A stretch of 64,000 nt of DNA, from NCBI GenBank assembly GCA_947476465.1, contig CANJQN010000010.1, positions 49,538-113,537 of the forward strand, in the 5' to 3' direction. Positions 25,388-34,746 of the stretch are shown one piece after another. This DNA comes from Comamonadaceae bacterium (lineage in GTDB: Bacteria > Pseudomonadota > Gammaproteobacteria > Burkholderiales > Burkholderiaceae_C). The notes below the pieces were generated by a model. That model made no database searches and was not told the origin of the DNA. It saw nothing but the letters and a program-made list of their open reading frames with translations. Numbering within the stretch: the first letter of the stretch is position 1; each line of letters opens with the position of its first letter. Made by a program: the position numbers and the translations under genes.

Positions 25388-26620
25388 ATGAACACGTTGG
25401 CCGCCTTCCGCTCGGCCCTGCGGGCCCTGGCCGCCAACAAGCTGCGCAGTGTGCTGACCATGCTGGGCATCATCATCGGCGTGGGCGCGGTGATCACCAT
25501 GATCGCCGTCGGCCGGGGCGCCACCGAGCGGGTGCAGGCGCAGATGAAGGGCCTGGGCTCCAACATCATGCTGGTGCTGCCCGGCACCATCACCGCCGGC
25601 GGGGTACGCCTGGGCGCGCAGACCGGACAGGCCCTGTCCGACGACGACGCGGTGGCCATTGCCCGCGAGATTCCCGAGGTGCAGGTCGCCGCGCCCAGCC
25701 TGCGCACGGGGGTGCAGGTGGTGGTGGGCAACACGAACTGGAGCACCTCGCTGTTCGGTAGCACCAACGACTACCTGGAGGCGCGTGAGTGGCCGTTGGC
25801 CGAGGGCCGCCTGTTCGATGCGGCCGAGTTGCAAGGCTCCGCCAAGGTGGCCTTGATCGGCAAGACGGTGGCCGAGCAACTGTTCGGCGATGCCGACCCC
25901 ATGGACCAGGTGATCCGCGTGCGCAAGATTCCCATGACGGTGATCGGCGTGTTGGAGAAAAAGGGCCAGAACTCGATGGGGCAGGACCAGGACGACGTGA
26001 TCTTCGTGCCGATTACCACCTACCGCAACCGCATCCAGGGCGGCAACGCCGGCAAGCTTCGGCGGGTCGGCAGCATCAGCGTGAAGGTGCAGGAGGGGCG
26101 GGACATGAAGGCGGTGGAAGAGAGCATCAAGGACCTGCTGCGCCAGCGCTTCAAGGTGCAGCCGGGCGCCGAGGACCCGTTCTCGATCCGCAACCTCACC
26201 GAGATCCTGCAGGCCCAGGAGGCGTCCAGCCGCGTCATGACGCTGCTGCTGGCGGCCGTGGCCGGCATCAGCCTGGTGATCGGCGGCATTGGCATCATGA
26301 ACATCATGCTGGTGAGCGTGACCGAGCGCACCCGCGAGATCGGTCTGCGCATGGCGGTGGGCGCGCGGGGCAGGGACATCCTCACGCAGTTCCTGATCGA
26401 GGCGGTCACCCTCAGCCTGATCGGCGGTGCCATCGGCGTGGTGCTGGGGGCCGGCGCCACCTGGGCGGTGGGCGCGTTCGCCGGCTGGAAGGTGAGCATG
26501 ACGCCAGAGTCGATCTTGCTGGCGGCGGGTTTCTCGGCCTTCGTGGGGGTGTTTTTCGGTTTCTATCCGGCGCGCCGGGCGTCCAGACTGCTGCCAATCG
26601 AGGCGCTTCGTTATGAGTGA
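25388..26620 (+). CDS. MacB-type ABC transporter permease
   Basis: 410 residues with the MacB/FtsX layout: N-terminal helix with LAANKLRSVLTMLGIIIGVGAVI, a large periplasmic domain (about residues 45-270), then three C-terminal membrane segments with GGIGIMNIMLVSVTERTREIGLRMAVGA, and a closing PARRASRLLPIEALRYE. It would couple ATP hydrolysis in the separate ATPase to export of a peptide, macrolide-like compound or lipid through the MacA-like adaptor and an outer-membrane channel. Substrate unknown. Confidence 0.92.
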   Translation: MNTLAAFRSALRALAANKLRSVLTMLGIIIGVGAVITMIAVGRGATERVQAQMKGLGSNIMLVLPGTITAGGVRLGAQTGQALSDDDAVAIAREIPEVQVAAPSLRTGVQVVVGNTNWSTSLFGSTNDYLEAREWPLAEGRLFDAAELQGSAKVALIGKTVAEQLFGDADPMDQVIRVRKIPMTVIGVLEKKGQNSMGQDQDDVIFVPITTYRNRIQGGNAGKLRRVGSISVKVQEGRDMKAVEESIKDLLRQRFKVQPGAEDPFSIRNLTEILQAQEASSRVMTLLLAAVAGISLVIGGIGIMNIMLVSVTERTREIGLRMAVGARGRDILTQFLIEAVTLSLIGGAIGVVLGAGATWAVGAFAGWKVSMTPESILLAAGFSAFVGVFFGFYPARRASRLLPIEALRYE

Positions 26621-26678
26621 CGTCGTGATGAGTGAGTCAGGGGCGGGATAATCTCGGCCTTTACGGGAGTGCCTGCGC

Positions 26679-27503
26679 GTGGATATTGTTTTGCTGGTCA
26701 AGGCCGCCATCATGGGTGTCGTGGAGGGGCTCACCGAGTTCCTGCCCATCTCCAGCACCGGTCATCTGATCCTGGCCGGCTCGCTGCTCGGATTCGACGA
26801 CGACAAGGCCAAGGTCTTCAACATCTCCATCCAGACCGGCGCGATCTTCGCCGTGATCCTGGTGTACTGGCAAAAGATCCGCAGCACCATCTCGCAGCTT
26901 CCAACGCAGGCGCGGGCCCAGCGCTTTGCGCTCAATGTGTTCATCGGGTTCCTGCCGGCGGTGGTCATGGGGCTTTTGCTGGGCAAGGCGATCCAGGCGC
27001 ACCTGTTCACGCCGGCCGTGGTGGCCACCAGCTTCATCGTGGGTGGCTTCATCATCTTGTGGGCCGAGCGCCGGCCCGCGTCCGCGGTGCGCATTCATGA
27101 CGTGGACGACATGCGCGGCCTCGATGCGCTCAAGGTGGGGCTGGTGCAGTGCCTGGCCATGATCCCTGGCACCAGCCGAAGCGGCGCCACCATCATCGGT
27201 GGCATGTTGTTGGGGCTGTCGCGCCGCGCCGCCACCGATTACTCTTTCTACCTGGCCATTCCCACGCTGATTGGCGCTGGTGTCTATAGCCTCTACAAGG
27301 AGCGGGCGCTGCTGTCCGCGGCCGACCTGCCGGTGTTCGGCGTCGGCCTGGTGTTTGCCTTCTTCAGTGCCTGGCTGTGCGTGCGCTGGCTGCTGCGCTA
27401 TGTGGCCACCCATGATTTCGTGCCGTTTGCGTATTACCGCATCGCGTTCGGGCTGGTGGTGCTGGGGACCTGGTGGACCGGGGTGGTGCACTGGCAGGCG
27501 TGA
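26679..27503 (+). CDS. uppP: Undecaprenyl-diphosphatase
   Basis: 274 residues from GTG 26679. Multi-span membrane protein of the BacA/UppP family: [17 protein letters not shown] near residue 20 and [20 protein letters not shown] near residue 165 carry the conserved catalytic Glu, Ser and Arg. It dephosphorylates undecaprenyl diphosphate at the outer face of the inner membrane to recycle the lipid carrier for peptidoglycan and other envelope polymers. Stands between the export operon and a convergent hydrolase gene. Confidence 0.95.
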   Translation: MDIVLLVKAAIMGVVEGLTEFLPISSTGHLILAGSLLGFDDDKAKVFNISIQTGAIFAVILVYWQKIRSTISQLPTQARAQRFALNVFIGFLPAVVMGLLLGKAIQAHLFTPAVVATSFIVGGFIILWAERRPASAVRIHDVDDMRGLDALKVGLVQCLAMIPGTSRSGATIIGGMLLGLSRRAATDYSFYLAIPTLIGAGVYSLYKERALLSAADLPVFGVGLVFAFFSAWLCVRWLLRYVATHDFVPFAYYRIAFGLVVLGTWWTGVVHWQA

Positions 27504-27513
27504 GGGCGCTGGC

Positions 27514-28260
27514 CTACCGCATCGCCAGCAGCGCCGCCTCGATCGCCGCAGCCGTGGCCAGCGGCTTTTCCATCGGGAAAAGGTGACTGCCCTCCATCAT
27601 GGTCATGCGTCCGCGCGTGACCTCTTGCGTCATCTTCAAGCCCACCTGCCGAAGCTCTTGTGACGCCAGCCCGCCGATGAACGCCGCCGGGCACCGCAGC
27701 GGGTGCCGGCGCAGCAGGCGGTCGAGGTTGTGCGGGATGGTGTTGTAGATGTCGGTTTCGACATCGCGGTCGAAGCTCAACACCCGCTCGCCCTCCACCG
27801 CATCGGTGCAATGGGTCACGTAATCGTTGAGCACCTGCGGGCCCCAGTCCTTGAACGCCTTCTTGTTTCGAAAGTGCTCGAACGCGGCATCGATGCTGGG
27901 CCAATGATTGCGCCGCCGACGGCTCACGGCGCCGGGTGTGACTGCGCCCACCAGCGGCGTGCGCTTGACCGCGCCCAGCGCCGCAGCCTTCCAGCCGCTG
28001 AGCAAGGGGGAGTCCAGCAGCAGCACACCCCGCGCCAGGCTGGGGTGCTGCGCCGCGCACATGATGCTGAGAAACCCCCCCAGCGAGTGGCCGACCAGGA
28101 ATGCCGGTTCGCCGGCCTTGGCCACCTCGCGCTCGGTAAAGGCCTGCAGTTGCGCCACCAGATACGGCCAGTTGTTGGTGACGGGGTAGAGCGGGTCATG
28201 CCCGAACTTGTCGACCGCGCGCACCGTCAAGCCGCGCGCGCGCAACTGCTTGAACATCAC
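27514..28260 (-). CDS. Alpha/beta hydrolase; coding continues upstream without a normal start codon
   Basis: At least 248 residues of alpha/beta-hydrolase fold: nucleophile elbow GHSLGG (VGHSLGGFLS), acid region and a late His in MEGSHLFPMEKP. The first normal start is GTG 28260, but the frame stays open upstream to a TAA at 28347-28345 and that stretch translates as LSLIVFSHANSFPAGTYG directly before it. This looks exactly like the missing beta-1 strand and oxyanion segment (SHAN) of the family, yet contains no ATG, GTG or TTG. Either a CTG (28314 or 28308) is used, or the start codon was lost. Substrate unknown. Confidence 0.75.
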   Translation of the reverse strand: MMFKQLRARGLTVRAVDKFGHDPLYPVTNNWPYLVAQLQAFTEREVAKAGEPAFLVGHSLGGFLSIMCAAQHPSLARGVLLLDSPLLSGWKAAALGAVKRTPLVGAVTPGAVSRRRRNHWPSIDAAFEHFRNKKAFKDWGPQVLNDYVTHCTDAVEGERVLSFDRDVETDIYNTIPHNLDRLLRRHPLRCPAAFIGGLASQELRQVGLKMTQEVTRGRMTMMEGSHLFPMEKPLATAAAIEAALLAMR

Positions 28261-28487
28261 GCCGTAGGTGCCAGCGGGGAAGCTGTTGGCGTGGGAAAAG
28301 ACGATCAGGCTCAGGGGGAGGTCTCGGTGCGATCCAGGGTTTGATTATCGCGCCAGCGACTGCCTACGAAGGGCTGACGTTCACACCGGCTGGGCTCCAA
28401 ACCCGGTGCCCGGACCTGAAACTTCGTCCCGCACGCAGGGGATCGACCATGAGGGCGGCCTGACCTGCGCATCACAGGGAGCAAAGC

Positions 28488-29582
28488 ATGGACGCCTTCC
28501 GCCGCAAGGCCAAACTCGATCTCACGACCCCGTTACTCACACCGGAGCCGGCGCGCAGCGATGACAAGAAGCAGGCCTCATCCCCGGTGGCGCAGGCATC
28601 GTCTCCCCGGGGCAAGCCCTCGGCCGATGCCGGCCGCTTCCTATGGGTCGCCCCACAGCACCGCACACCCGGCAGTCCCTTGTCGGGCAAGCTGGCTGGC
28701 GGCGCGGCCGGGCCGGCCAGCTGGCTGTTGCGATGGAAGGCGGCCGCACCGCCCGAAGCCGAGGTCCGCGCCGAGCTGGTTCGCAGCCTGAAAAACTGGG
28801 CGCAGGGCGGCGCCCCATCCGACGACAGCAAGCGGGCTGATTCCGTGGTGGACAAGGCCGTGGCCGAATACCTTCCCGAGAGCGGCAAGGTCGAACCCAT
28901 GAAAGTGTGGGCGGCCGTGACCAAGGTCCGTCGGGAGCTGACCGAGCCCATGGTCACTGACCTCATTGACGACAGCCTGCTGCAGGCCTCGGTGGGCGCG
29001 GCCGGTCGGATCATCATCGAGGCGGACCTGCTGGTGGACCTGTGGCCACTGCTTCGCAAGCAGGCGGACCCTCGCGTCGCCGCCGACGCGACCGCCCTGC
29101 GGGAGGACGACGGCACCGTCACTGCTCCGCCCCTGGCTCTCCAGCACATGCGCGCTTTGTTGGCCGACTTGTTGCCCCCGCTGACGACGGACATGTGCGA
29201 TCCGTCGGACTACCACCTGGTGGAGGCGGCCTACAAGGACTATCACTCCGAGGTGAGTGAGCGCATCAAGGCCGGCGAGGATGTCAGCCGCATGGGCATC
29301 AGGCGCTATGTTCTGGAAACATTGCGCCTTGGCCAGGCCGCCGCCATCCGAGACGCCACGCTGGCGAGCGTCGATCCACAAAACCAGGCGCAAGCCCGGC
29401 GCTGGCGCGATGCCTTCGACGCGGCCGAGCGGCACATCAGGGCGCTTCGTGGCAGCGAGCTGGCGGTGTTCAGCCTGGAGGACTTCATCGTCCTGCGCTT
29501 TACCGCGTATCCGCAGCCGCAAAACGCGTCGTCGTCGTCATCGACCACCACCACCACGACGCCCTCCCCCGACGGCCGCTGA
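28488..29582 (+). CDS. Unrecognised 364-residue protein
   Basis: No known domain recognised and no signal peptide or membrane segment. Residues 1-75 are polar and rich in Ser, Pro, Lys and Gln. Residues ~90-330 look helical and folded, with charged surfaces and few low-complexity runs. The last 20 residues are a Ser run followed by six Thr and PSPDGR. GGGAG precedes the ATG by a normal distance. The disordered N terminus and stand-alone position recall secreted effectors, but that is speculation. Its end is 6 nt from the convergent Anbu gene. Confidence 0.7.
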   Translation: MDAFRRKAKLDLTTPLLTPEPARSDDKKQASSPVAQASSPRGKPSADAGRFLWVAPQHRTPGSPLSGKLAGGAAGPASWLLRWKAAAPPEAEVRAELVRSLKNWAQGGAPSDDSKRADSVVDKAVAEYLPESGKVEPMKVWAAVTKVRRELTEPMVTDLIDDSLLQASVGAAGRIIIEADLLVDLWPLLRKQADPRVAADATALREDDGTVTAPPLALQHMRALLADLLPPLTTDMCDPSDYHLVEAAYKDYHSEVSERIKAGEDVSRMGIRRYVLETLRLGQAAAIRDATLASVDPQNQAQARRWRDAFDAAERHIRALRGSELAVFSLEDFIVLRFTAYPQPQNASSSSSTTTTTTPSPDGR

Positions 29583-29588
29583 GCCCGC

Positions 29589-30416
29589 TCAGATCAGCTT
29601 TTCGTCCGGCCGCGAGAGCTTTTTCAGCGGCTTGGTCGCGTTGCCCGCCACCTTCAGCGGTGTCGCGGTGATGGCATCGTCCCACACCGGGTCGTCCAGG
29701 CTGTCGAACGATTCGCGCAGCTTGCGGCCCCAGTTGCTGTGCAGCATGAGGTAGTAGGGGTTGTCCATGTCGATGCTCACGACCTTGTCCGACTGGTAGC
29801 GGTCGACCTCATACACCACCAGGTCCAGCGGCGGGCCGACGGACAGGTTGGACTTCATCGTCGAATCCATCGACACCAGCGCGCACTTGGCGGCCTCGTC
29901 CAGCGGGGTGTCGGGCACCAGCACGCGGTCGAGCACGGGCTTGCCGTACTTGCTCTCGCCGATCTGGAAGTAAGGTGTCTCGGGCGTGGCCTCGATGAAG
30001 TTGCCGGCCGAATACACATTGAACAATCGCATGCCCTCACCGCGGATCTGCCCGCCAAAGATCAGCGACACATTGAACTCCACCCCCGCATGCTTGAGCG
30101 ATGCGGCGTCACGGTCGTACACGCGGCGAATCGCCTGGCCCAGCACACGGGCGGCGTCGAACATGCTGCGGGCGTTCCAGATGGTGATGGCCTCGCCGGT
30201 GTCGGCGTCCTTGATGTGCTCGACTTGCAAGATCTCGCGCACCGACTGCGAGACGCTCAGGTTGCCTGCCGTCAGCAGAACCATGAAGCGGTCGCCGGGG
30301 CGCTCGTAGACGAGCATTTTCCGGAAGGTGCTGATGTGGTCCACACCCGCGTTGGTGCGCGAGTCCGACAGGAACACCAGACCCGCATTGAGCTTGATGC
30401 CGACACAGTAGGTCAT
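29589..30416 (-). CDS. Anbu proteasome-like Ntn-hydrolase
   Basis: 275 residues starting [27 protein letters not shown], the signature of Anbu (ancestral beta subunit), a proteasome/HslV relative; removal of Met1 would expose the N-terminal Thr2 nucleophile. In many bacteria anbu lies with genes for a transglutaminase-like protein, an alpha-E protein and an ATP-grasp protein; none is here. Instead its ATG overlaps the mutS stop (ATGA), so it is probably translated from the mutS transcript. Protease activity of the family is weak and its role unsettled. Confidence 0.9.
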   Translation of the reverse strand: MTYCVGIKLNAGLVFLSDSRTNAGVDHISTFRKMLVYERPGDRFMVLLTAGNLSVSQSVREILQVEHIKDADTGEAITIWNARSMFDAARVLGQAIRRVYDRDAASLKHAGVEFNVSLIFGGQIRGEGMRLFNVYSAGNFIEATPETPYFQIGESKYGKPVLDRVLVPDTPLDEAAKCALVSMDSTMKSNLSVGPPLDLVVYEVDRYQSDKVVSIDMDNPYYLMLHSNWGRKLRESFDSLDDPVWDDAITATPLKVAGNATKPLKKLSRPDEKLI

Positions 30417-33028
30417 GTGAGCTTCTTTTTCAATTGGTACAGCGCGTCGAGCGCCTCACGCGGGCTCATCGCATCGGGGTCGAGCTGGGCAAGGGCCGCT
30501 TCCACGGCGCTGTGAATGGCCACCGCCTCGTCTGGCGGCGCCTCGAACAAGTCTACCTGCTCACGCGATTGCAATTGTTGTGCCTCCAGCGCGGCCAGGG
30601 CGTGGCGCGCGTGGTTGACCACCGCCGTGGGCATGCCCGCCAGCCGCGCCACCTGGATGCCGTAGCTGCGGCTGGCCGGGCCGGGCTGCAGCTCGTGCAG
30701 GAACACGATGTCGCTGCCCGACTCGGTGGCGCTGACGTGCCAGTTGACCGCGCCGTGGTGGCGCGCCGGAAACTCCGTCAACTCGAAATAGTGCGTGGCG
30801 AACAGCGTGTAGGCCTGGGTGCGGTCATGCAGGTGCGCCGCGATGCCCGAGGCCAGCGCCAGCCCGTCGAAGGTGGAGGTGCCGCGGCCGATCTCGTCCA
30901 TCAGCACCAGGCTGTGCGGCGTGGCCGCATGCAGGATCTGCGCCGCCTCGGTCATCTCCAGCATGAAGGTCGACTGCGCGTTGGCCAGGTCGTCGGCCGC
31001 GCCGATGCGGGTGTGGATCGCGTCCATCGGCCCCAGCCGGCAAGTCGCCGCGGGCACGTACGAGCCCATGGCCGCCAGCAGACACACCAGTGCCACCTGG
31101 CGCATGTAGGTCGACTTGCCCCCCATGTTCGGCCCGGTGATGATCTGCATGCGCTGCCTGGGCCCCAGCCGCGTGTCGTTGGGAATGAAGGCGCCGCTGC
31201 TGGTTTCGGCCAGGCGCGCTTGCACCACCGGATGGCGGCCCCGGCCAATCTCGATGCCGGGCTCTTTCGTGAATTGCGGGCGGCACCAGTCGAGCGTGAG
31301 CGAGCGCTCGGTGAGCGCGCACAGCGCGTCCAGCCCGGCGATGGCCTGGGCCAGGCGGGTGAGGGCGCTCACGTGGGCCTGCAGGTCGTCGAGCAGCTGC
31401 TCGTACAGCCACTTCTCACGCGTCAGCGCCCGCTCCTGCGCGGACAAGGCCTTGTCCTCGAAGGCCTTGAGCTCGGGCGTGATGAAGCGCTCGGCGTTCT
31501 TGAGCGTCTGGCGGCGGCGGTAGTCGGCGGGCACCTTGTCCAGCTGGCCCTGGGTGATCTCGATGAAAAAGCCGTGAACCTTGTTGAACTGCACCCGCAG
31601 GTTGGCGATGCCGGTGCGCTCACGCTCCTGCGCCTCCAGCTTGAGCAGAAAGCCATCGGCGTTTTCTTGGATGGCGCGCAGCTCGTCGAGATCGGCGTCG
31701 TGGCCGGTGGCGATCACGCCGCCGTCGCGCACCAGTGCGGCGGGCTCGTCAAGCAGCGTGGCCGCGAGCCTTTCGGCGCAGCCGGGGGGCGGCTGCAGGT
31801 CGGTTGCGATGCGGGCCAGCATCCCCGGTTGGCCGGCCAGCGCTGGCGCCAACTGCGCCGCCTTGTCCAGCGAGGCACGCAGGCCCACCAGCTCGCGCGG
31901 GCGCACTTGGCGCAAGGCGATGCGGGCGGTGATGCGCTCGACATCGCTGGTGCCCTTGAGGGCCTCGCGCAACACCTGCCAGGGGCCTTCGCGCAGCGCG
32001 CCGATCGCGTCGTGCCGGGCCATTGCCTGGGCCCGGTCGCGGCGCGGCTCCAGCAACCAGCTGCGCAGCATGCGGCTGCCCATGCCGGTCATGCAGGTGT
32101 CCAGCAGCTTGAACAAGGTGGGGCCGTCATCGCCGCGCAGGGTCTGCACCAGCTCCAGGTTGCGGCGGGTGGTTTGCGGCAGGTCGATCAGCTCGTCGTT
32201 GCGCTGCACCTGCAGGCGGTGCAGGTGCGTCAGCGCCCGGCCCTGGGTGTGTTCGGCATAGGCCAGCAGGGCGGCGGCGGCGCCGTGGGCTTGGTCCAGG
32301 CCGTCGGCGTCCCAAGCGCCCAGGCTGGCCGCGTGCAGGTGCTCCAGCAGCTTGCGCTGCCCCAGGCCGGCGTCGAACTGGAACGCCGGCCGCAGCGCCA
32401 GCGACAGCGGCGCGCCGGTGCGCAGGGCCTTGAGCCGCGCCTCGAAGGCGGGGGTGACCTCGGCGCTGTACACCAACTCGCTCGGGGCGATGCGCGCCAC
32501 CCAGCCCTCCAACTCGTCGCCCGCGCACTCGGCCAGCTGCAAAACGCCCTGCGTCACAGCCATCCAGGCCAGGCCCAGGCGATGGCGCGGCCCCTGGTGC
32601 ACCGACAGAAGCAACGCCTCGGACTTGTCCGACAGCAAGGCGGTGTCGGTCAGAGTGCCGGGCGTCACCACCCGCATCACCTTGCGCTCCACCGGCCCCT
32701 TGCTCGCGCCCACCTCGCCCACCTGCTCGCAGATCGCCACCGATTCGCCCAGCTTGATCAGGCGCGCCAGGTAGGTTTCCACCGAGTGGAAGGGCACGCC
32801 CGCCATCACCACCGGCTGCCCGGCCGACTGGCCGCGGCGGGTGAGCGTGATGTCGAGCAGCCGCGCGGCCTTCTCGGCGTCCTCGTAGAACAGTTCGTAG
32901 AAATCGCCCATGCGGTAGAACACCAGCGTTTCGGGGTGCTCGTGCTTGATGGCCAGGTACTGGGCCATCATGGGCGTGTGGCCCTGGGCGAGGAGGTCGC
33001 TGGGGGTGGGAGGGGTGGCTTGGGGCAT
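30413..33028 (-). CDS. mutS: DNA mismatch repair protein MutS
   Basis: About 871 residues from ATG 33028 (the frame is open to a TTG at 33061). Mismatch-recognition domain with the F-x-E motif in [13 protein letters not shown] near residue 45, connector and lever regions, and C-terminal ATPase with Walker [15 protein letters not shown] near residue 630, [14 protein letters not shown], and a helix-turn-helix tail. Recognises base mismatches and small loops and recruits MutL. Full length for the family. First gene of a two-gene minus-strand unit with Anbu. Confidence 0.96.
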   Translation of the reverse strand: MPQATPPTPSDLLAQGHTPMMAQYLAIKHEHPETLVFYRMGDFYELFYEDAEKAARLLDITLTRRGQSAGQPVVMAGVPFHSVETYLARLIKLGESVAICEQVGEVGASKGPVERKVMRVVTPGTLTDTALLSDKSEALLLSVHQGPRHRLGLAWMAVTQGVLQLAECAGDELEGWVARIAPSELVYSAEVTPAFEARLKALRTGAPLSLALRPAFQFDAGLGQRKLLEHLHAASLGAWDADGLDQAHGAAAALLAYAEHTQGRALTHLHRLQVQRNDELIDLPQTTRRNLELVQTLRGDDGPTLFKLLDTCMTGMGSRMLRSWLLEPRRDRAQAMARHDAIGALREGPWQVLREALKGTSDVERITARIALRQVRPRELVGLRASLDKAAQLAPALAGQPGMLARIATDLQPPPGCAERLAATLLDEPAALVRDGGVIATGHDADLDELRAIQENADGFLLKLEAQERERTGIANLRVQFNKVHGFFIEITQGQLDKVPADYRRRQTLKNAERFITPELKAFEDKALSAQERALTREKWLYEQLLDDLQAHVSALTRLAQAIAGLDALCALTERSLTLDWCRPQFTKEPGIEIGRGRHPVVQARLAETSSGAFIPNDTRLGPRQRMQIITGPNMGGKSTYMRQVALVCLLAAMGSYVPAATCRLGPMDAIHTRIGAADDLANAQSTFMLEMTEAAQILHAATPHSLVLMDEIGRGTSTFDGLALASGIAAHLHDRTQAYTLFATHYFELTEFPARHHGAVNWHVSATESGSDIVFLHELQPGPASRSYGIQVARLAGMPTAVVNHARHALAALEAQQLQSREQVDLFEAPPDEAVAIHSAVEAALAQLDPDAMSPREALDALYQLKKKLT

Positions 33029-33338
33029 TGATGCGAAGTACGGCTGGAGGGGGCCGGCCAACCCTCAATGCTAATGGGCTTGGCCGGTCTTCCTGGACAG
33101 GGTGGGTCGGCCCGTGCATCGTCCCGCCTCGAAGCACTCGCACGCAAGGTACATTGCGTGCCTTGCGTCACACGAAATCCGCTGCTGGGCCGTGTTTGCT
33201 CCGCGCTGGGGATCCATCAATCCTCCTGATGCGCAAGCTCGGCCTCGCCGGCAAAATGCGCAACGACATCTGCGTCGCCTGTCAAACCTACTGGGGTATC
33301 CTCCTGCCCACAGTCACTCAAGCAAAAGGAAAATCGCC

Positions 33339-33509
33339 ATGGGAAACAAAATCGTCACCGAAGCGGACCGCAAGCGCAGCCCCCCGGCCAAAGCGTCGGC
33401 GGTGTACACGCCACCGCGCAAATCAGCCGGCCAGAAGATCAGCCTGGAGCGCGGTACCGCCACGCGCAACAAGAAGAACCCGGGCAAGCGGCCGCATAAG
33501 GGCGGCTGA
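33339..33509 (+). CDS. Small basic protein (56 residues), unknown
   Basis: MGNKIVTEADRKRSPPAKAS start, 56 residues, rich in Lys, Arg, Pro and Gly with tail GKRPHKGG. AAAAGGA lies 8 nt before the ATG at 33339. Very basic and probably unstructured, compatible with nucleic acid binding, but no family recognised. The 277 nt between mutS and it hold no other gene I can support. Confidence 0.55.
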   Translation: MGNKIVTEADRKRSPPAKASAVYTPPRKSAGQKISLERGTATRNKKNPGKRPHKGG

Positions 33510-33669
33510 CGTCAAGCCAGTCCCGCGTCCGGCCGGCGCGCTGTCAATTCGGCGTGGCGAGCCCAGTTCATGACCCCGAGCCTTGCGTTTCCGCCTCAAA
33601 CGTGGCCAGCCTTGATCACAGCCAGGTTTCGAGAGCCGGCACTGTTCGCAAATCAACAAGGAGACAGTG

Positions 33670-34665
33670 ATGGATCAACCCGTATCGCTCGGCCGCAGGT
33701 CGGCCATGTTTGGCCTCGTGGCAGGCATTGCCAGTGGTGGATGGCCGGCAGCCCAGGCGCAAGCCACCTGGCCCATCAAGCCTGTCACGCTGGTCGTCCC
33801 GTTTCCCGCGGGCGGCGGTACCGATGCGTTTGCGCGCCCGCTCTCGGCCCAGTTTTCCAGGCTCACCGGCAGGCAGTTGATCGTCGACAACCGTGGCGGC
33901 GCGGGCGGTACGGTGGGGGCCGGGATCGCGGCCCGCGCCGCGCCAGACGGCTACACGTATTTCATGGGCGCGGTGCATCACACGATTGCGCCCTTCATGT
34001 ACCCCAAGCTCGACTACGACCTCGAGCGTGACCTGGTGCCCCTCATCTTGCTGGCGAGCGTGCCTCAGGTGTTGGTGGTCAACCCGAACAAGGTCCCCGT
34101 TGCCGATTTCAAGGCCTTCCTGGGACACGTCAAGAAGAACCCGGGACGCCTGAACTACGGATCGGCCGGCGGCGGAACCTCGCACCACCTGGCCGGCGAG
34201 CTGTTCAAGCTGCAGACCAAGACCTTCATCACGCACATCCCGTATCGCGGCGCGGGGCCGGCGCTGCAAGACCTGATTGCCGGCAACGTGGACATGATGT
34301 TCGACGGCCTCGGTTCGTCCGCGCAGCACATCAAGGCCGGCCGGGTCAAGGCCTTGATGATCTCCGGCGCCACGCGCAATGCCGCGTTCCCGGATGTGCC
34401 CTGTTCAGCCGAGCTGGGGCTGCCCGACTACGTCGTGTCCACCTGGTACGGCATCTGGGCGCCCAAGGGCACGCCGGCCGATGCCCAGGCGCGTGCGGTC
34501 GAGGAGTTCCGCAACGCGGCGCAGGCCGACGTGGCAAAAGCCGTGTGGGCGTCGCAGGGGGCGGAGTTTCCCAATCTCGCGGGCGCGGAGTTCGACGGGT
34601 TCATCAAGGCCGAACTCAAGAAGTGGGAGCAAGTGGTCAAGGGTTCCGGCGCGAAGCTGGAGTGA
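33670..34665 (+). CDS. Bug-family tripartite tricarboxylate receptor (TctC-like)
   Basis: 331 residues from ATG 33670 with AAGGAGA upstream. Signal peptide with paired Arg (GRRSAMFGLVAG) to AQAQAT, then the Bug-family pattern WPIKPVTLVVPFPAGGGTDAFAR, IVDNRGGAGG, and YGSAGGGTSHHLAGELFK. These periplasmic proteins bind carboxylates with high affinity; many in Burkholderiales are orphans without their TctAB partners, as here. Directly followed by malonyl-CoA decarboxylase, so malonate is a plausible ligand (inference). Confidence 0.9.
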   Translation: MDQPVSLGRRSAMFGLVAGIASGGWPAAQAQATWPIKPVTLVVPFPAGGGTDAFARPLSAQFSRLTGRQLIVDNRGGAGGTVGAGIAARAAPDGYTYFMGAVHHTIAPFMYPKLDYDLERDLVPLILLASVPQVLVVNPNKVPVADFKAFLGHVKKNPGRLNYGSAGGGTSHHLAGELFKLQTKTFITHIPYRGAGPALQDLIAGNVDMMFDGLGSSAQHIKAGRVKALMISGATRNAAFPDVPCSAELGLPDYVVSTWYGIWAPKGTPADAQARAVEEFRNAAQADVAKAVWASQGAEFPNLAGAEFDGFIKAELKKWEQVVKGSGAKLE

Positions 34666-34746
34666 GCATGAAGTCGCAGAACCTGTTCATGGCCCTGCGC
34701 AGCGCCTCTTTGTCGGAATCCTGAACCTGACCCAGGTGCACATGCC

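Noticed and set aside
30434..33031. 865-codon plus-strand frame opposite mutS
   Set aside because: Shadow of mutS with repetitive Gln/Val/Arg composition and no motif.
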